From Bacteroidota bacterium (lineage in GTDB: Bacteria > Bacteroidota > Bacteroidia > Bacteroidales > Dysgonomonadaceae), in assembly GCA_023388315.1 (NCBI GenBank), contig JAEWGM010000037.1, forward strand, positions 12,110 through 76,109: 64,000 nt of DNA, read 5' to 3'. Of the stretch, positions 61,652-64,000 are shown piece by piece (within the stretch, counting starts at the first letter, position 1; every line of letters begins with the position of its first letter). The position numbers were made by a program, and so were the translations under genes. The notes beneath the pieces were generated by a model. It saw nothing but the letters and a program-made list of their open reading frames with translations, did not search any database and was not told the DNA's origin.

Positions 61652-63610
61652 TTAGGCATCGATATTGGCGTAAGTGGCGTTTTCCTCAATGAATTCGCGG
61701 CGTGGGGCCACCTCTTCGCCCATGAGCATAGAGAAAATCATATCCGCGTCAGCGGCATTTTCAATGGTTACTTGCTTCAACGTACGGTTTTCGGGATTCA
61801 TTGTGGTGAGCCACAATTGCTCCGCGTTCATTTCACCAAGCCCTTTGTATCGCTGCGTGTTAATGGCGCTTTCTTTGCCCTCTCCGTATTTATCAATAAA
61901 CGCTTGTCGCTGCGCTTCGTTGTAACAATATTCCTCCACTTTTCCTTTCTTGCACAAATACAAGGGTGGCGTGGCGATATACACGTATCCGTTTTCGATG
62001 AGCGGACGCATATATCGGAAGAAAAAGGTGAGAATAAGCGTATCGATGTGGCTTCCGTCCACGTCGGCGTCAGTCATCAGAATGATTTTGTGATAACGAA
62101 GTTTTTGGATGTTCAAGGCTTTGGAGTCCTCTTCCGTGCCAATGGTTACGCCCAACGCGGTGTAAATGTTTTTAATTTCATCGCTTTCGAGCACTTTGTG
62201 CGGCATTGCTTTTTCCACGTTCAATATTTTACCGCGCAATGGAAGGATGGCTTGAAACAGGCGGTCGCGCCCTTGTTTGGCGGTTCCACCGGCCGAATCC
62301 CCCTCCACGAGGAATATTTCGCATAAAACAGGATCTTTGCTGGAGCAATCGGCCAACTTACCGGGCAAACCCGCGCCCGACAACGGCGATTTGCGTTGCA
62401 CCATTTCCCGTGCTTTGCGTGCCGCTTGGCGAGCTGTGGCGGCAAGGATAACTTTCTCCACAATAATTTTGGCCTCTTTGGGGTTTTCCTCCAAATAATA
62501 GCCCAGCGCCTCGCCAATGGCTTGGTCAACCGCGCCCATTACCTCGCTGTTACCCAGTTTGGTTTTGGTTTGTCCCTCAAACTGTGGTTCGGCAACTTTT
62601 ACCGATAACACGGCCGTAAGGCCTTCGCGGAAGTCATCGCCACTGATTTCCACCTTTACCTTTTCCAGCATTTTGGAGTCTTCGGCATATTTTTTCAATG
62701 TGCGCGAGAGCCCTCTGCGAAAACCGGTGAGGTGCGTTCCACCTTCAATGGTGTTGATGTTGTTGACGTAAGAGAACACGTTTTCATTGTACGTGTCGTT
62801 ATATGTCATCGCGATTTCAATGGGAACGCCGTTTTTCTCCGTAACAATGTGGATAGGTTCCGAAATGAGCGGCTCTTTATTTTTATCGATGTACCCCACA
62901 AACTCTTTCAGCCCGGTTTCGGAATAAAAGCGTTCGTTTTTGTAGGTGCCGTCTTCTTTTTGATTTCGTTTATCGGTTAGCGTCAACGTAATTCCCGCGT
63001 TCAAAAAAGCCAATTCACGCAAGCGTGTGGAAAGAATATCGTAACGGTATTCCAGAACGTGAAAAATAGCGTCATCGGGTTTAAATGTAACAATGGTTCC
63101 GGTTTTATCGGTGTCGCCAATGATTTTCACATCAGACTTTGGCTTACCACGCGAATATTCTTGTACATAAATTTTGCCGTTTCTGTGCACTTCCGCTTTA
63201 AGGTAAACAGAAAGCGCGTTCACACACGAGACACCCACACCGTGAAGCCCCCCCGATACTTTATAGGTTCCTTTATCGAATTTTCCTCCGGCGTGCAACA
63301 CGGTAAGCACCACCTCAAGGGCGGATTTTTTTTCTTTTTCGTGGTAATCAACGGGGATACCGCGCCCATCGTCGGTAACGGTGATTGAATTATCTTCGTT
63401 AATGGTAACGTTTATTTCATTGCAATAGCCTGCAAGCGCCTCATCTATAGAGTTATCAACAACTTCGTAAACCAGATGGTGTAATCCTTTTTCGCTTACA
63501 TCGCCAATATACATAGCAGGGCGTTTACGAACTGCTTCAAGCCCTTCGAGCACTTGAATGTTCTGCGCGGAATAATCACCGCTTGCCAATTTTTTTTCTT
63601 CTTCTGACAT
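61652..63610 (-). CDS. gyrB: DNA gyrase subunit B
   Basis: 652 aa, the ATPase and TOPRIM subunit of gyrase, without the long Gram-negative insertion. The GHKL ATPase has VYEVVDNSIDEALAGY, VTDDGRGIPVD and GGLHGVGVSCVNALS. TOPRIM has the metal-binding EGDSAGGTAKQGRDR and the DxD of MTDADVDGSHIDTL. The C-terminal tail QLWLTTMNPENRTLKQV is typical of GyrB rather than ParE. It is followed after 46 bases by ldcA. Confidence 0.97.
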   Translation of the reverse strand: MSEEEKKLASGDYSAQNIQVLEGLEAVRKRPAMYIGDVSEKGLHHLVYEVVDNSIDEALAGYCNEINVTINEDNSITVTDDGRGIPVDYHEKEKKSALEVVLTVLHAGGKFDKGTYKVSGGLHGVGVSCVNALSVYLKAEVHRNGKIYVQEYSRGKPKSDVKIIGDTDKTGTIVTFKPDDAIFHVLEYRYDILSTRLRELAFLNAGITLTLTDKRNQKEDGTYKNERFYSETGLKEFVGYIDKNKEPLISEPIHIVTEKNGVPIEIAMTYNDTYNENVFSYVNNINTIEGGTHLTGFRRGLSRTLKKYAEDSKMLEKVKVEISGDDFREGLTAVLSVKVAEPQFEGQTKTKLGNSEVMGAVDQAIGEALGYYLEENPKEAKIIVEKVILAATARQAARKAREMVQRKSPLSGAGLPGKLADCSSKDPVLCEIFLVEGDSAGGTAKQGRDRLFQAILPLRGKILNVEKAMPHKVLESDEIKNIYTALGVTIGTEEDSKALNIQKLRYHKIILMTDADVDGSHIDTLILTFFFRYMRPLIENGYVYIATPPLYLCKKGKVEEYCYNEAQRQAFIDKYGEGKESAINTQRYKGLGEMNAEQLWLTTMNPENRTLKQVTIENAADADMIFSMLMGEEVAPRREFIEENATYANIDA

Positions 63611-63723
63611 TCTTTTATCTTTGTTTAATCTTTCTGTAAATTAATTACTTACAGCAGCATTTTTTTAATTTCAAATAACGAACAAATTTACAAAAAAAAT
63701 GTCGCATACGCAATGTTTTGCCT

Positions 63724-63814
63724 GTTTTAGGCCAAGCAATTTTTGTTATTAAAACAAAAAAAAACGGACATCTCGGTCCGTTTCACAGTTTCTTATTTTC
63801 ATGAGGCCTAAAAC
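63724..63814. repeat. Inverted repeat flanking the terminator at the window edge
   Basis: GTTTTAGGCC at 63724-63733 is the exact reverse complement of GGCCTAAAAC at 63805-63814. It encloses the terminator at 63762-63783 and part of the remnant stop. The 325 bp gap after gyrB (63611-63935) also holds the gene remnant and IS promoter; the part next to gyrB is AT-rich with no other feature. Confidence 0.45.
63762..63783 (-). terminator. Intrinsic terminator downstream of a truncated minus-strand gene
   Basis: AAACGGAC at 63762-63769 pairs perfectly with GTCCGTTT at 63776-63783. On the minus strand the hairpin is followed by a run of T. It lies 25 bases beyond the TAG of the remnant at 63808, so it was that gene's terminator. 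Confidence 0.8.
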
Positions 63815-63897
63815 TCGTAGTCGATGGCAGCCCTGCTTTCTCTTACCTTCGCAATAAACTGCCCCACCTTTTGGGGCTCACCTGCAAAACTATGTTT
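63808..63897 (-). pseudogene. 3' remnant of an unidentified minus-strand gene
   Basis: Reading the minus strand, a frame runs from after a stop at 63900 to a TAG at 63808-63810 and encodes about 29 residues ending VREsRAAIDYEF-like (exactly KVRESRAAIDYEF). It has no start codon, but it is followed at a natural distance by a terminator. Both suggest the tail of a real gene that was cut off by insertion of the element starting near 63900. The GCCCC/GGGGC hairpin at about 63860-63876 lies within it. I do not recognise the family. Confidence 0.4.
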
Positions 63898-63909
63898 TTA
63901 AAAAAGAAG

Positions 63910-63917
63910 TATCTTTG
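63910..63917 (+). promoter_or_regulatory. -7 box of the insertion-sequence transposase
   Basis: TATCTTTG at 63910-63917 fits TAnnTTTG and lies inside an inverted repeat, GAAGTAT (63906-63912) with ATACTTC (63925-63931). The ATG follows at 63936. The repeat may be a control hairpin or part of the element end. Confidence 0.4.
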
Positions 63918-63935
63918 AAAAAAAATACTTCCGTT

Positions 63936-64000
63936 ATGTCATCTTACGATCAACTTCACATTTTATCCCGGTACATTCTTCCTGAAGAAATTATAGACAA
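63936..64000 (+). mobile_element. ISAon1-like transposase, N-terminal start (runs off window)
   Basis: ATG at 63936 begins MSSYDQLHILSRYILPEEII, which continues to the window edge (21 residues). This N-terminus resembles the first protein of ISAon1-family insertion sequences common in Bacteroidota. The rest, including any DDE domain and the right end, is outside the window. Identification rests on about 20 residues and memory of the family. Confidence 0.55.

Overview
The window reads as a chromosomal segment of a member of the Bacteroidota, most likely order Bacteroidales. The evidence is the tig-clpP-clpX-recQ block, the LpxC-FabZ fusion, a GH92 lipoprotein, promoters of the TTTG / TAnnTTTG type rather than -35/-10 boxes, few recognisable Shine-Dalgarno sequences, RAYT-linked REP palindromes and an ISAon1-like transposase start at the right edge. 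Genus cannot be fixed from the sequence. No rRNA, CRISPR array or prophage was seen. One tRNA gene, tRNA-Pro(GGG), is present.

Layout. 1-5085 (minus): recQ (cut by the window edge), clpX, clpP, tig. 5191-6884 (plus): a promoter, a 165 bp inverted-repeat element, a CPBP membrane protease and a DUF3109 protein. 7116-13068 (plus): five genes that all overlap, encoding a fold-type III PLP decarboxylase homologue whose Schiff-base lysine is replaced by Met, two GNAT/FemAB-type acyltransferases and two B12-binding radical SAM enzymes. This ends in a strong terminator and is the best candidate for an undescribed pathway. 13180-16214: a palindromic operator and promoter, a cupin, a DUF438-hemerythrin-PAS protein, a YefM/YoeB toxin-antitoxin pair and a DUF1858-DUF2249 protein. 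16285-21853: tRNA-Pro, lpxD, lpxC-fabZ, lpxA, then agmatine deiminase and N-carbamoylputrescine amidase (agmatine to putrescine).

21939-29426 (minus): the oxidative TCA branch, with aconitase, a four-helix-bundle protein, an isocitrate dehydrogenase with NAD-type residues, citrate synthase, a membrane protein and a second, eukaryotic-like NADP-type isocitrate dehydrogenase. 29672-36300: OPT transporter, a RAYT transposase carrying a REP palindrome inside its own reading frame, small membrane proteins, a GH92 mannosidase, REP palindromes and an EamA exporter. 36331-39669: a MITE-like element, metY facing an Lrp/AsnC regulator across a repeat-rich intergenic region, and a CDF metal exporter. 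39833-49140: DUF4349 lipoprotein, MNT/HEPN pair, S9 peptidase, DUF488, a dicarboxylate/amino-acid symporter, a cytochrome c-PQQ dehydrogenase lipoprotein and a TonB-dependent receptor.

49195-64000: ABC exporter (minus), an AT-rich restriction-modification pair whose nuclease matches the BglII active-site spacing, proA-proB-proC with short tandem repeats between proB and proC, then a minus-strand series of racemase, GNAT, SufE, glutaminyl-cyclase-like lipoprotein, K+/H+ antiporter, LD-carboxypeptidase and gyrB. The right end shows a 27-codon gene remnant with its own terminator beside the start of an insertion sequence.

Calls are by motif recognition and reading of the sequence; no database search was run. 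Promoter calls rest on the Bacteroidota -7 consensus TAnnTTTG and are not experimental.
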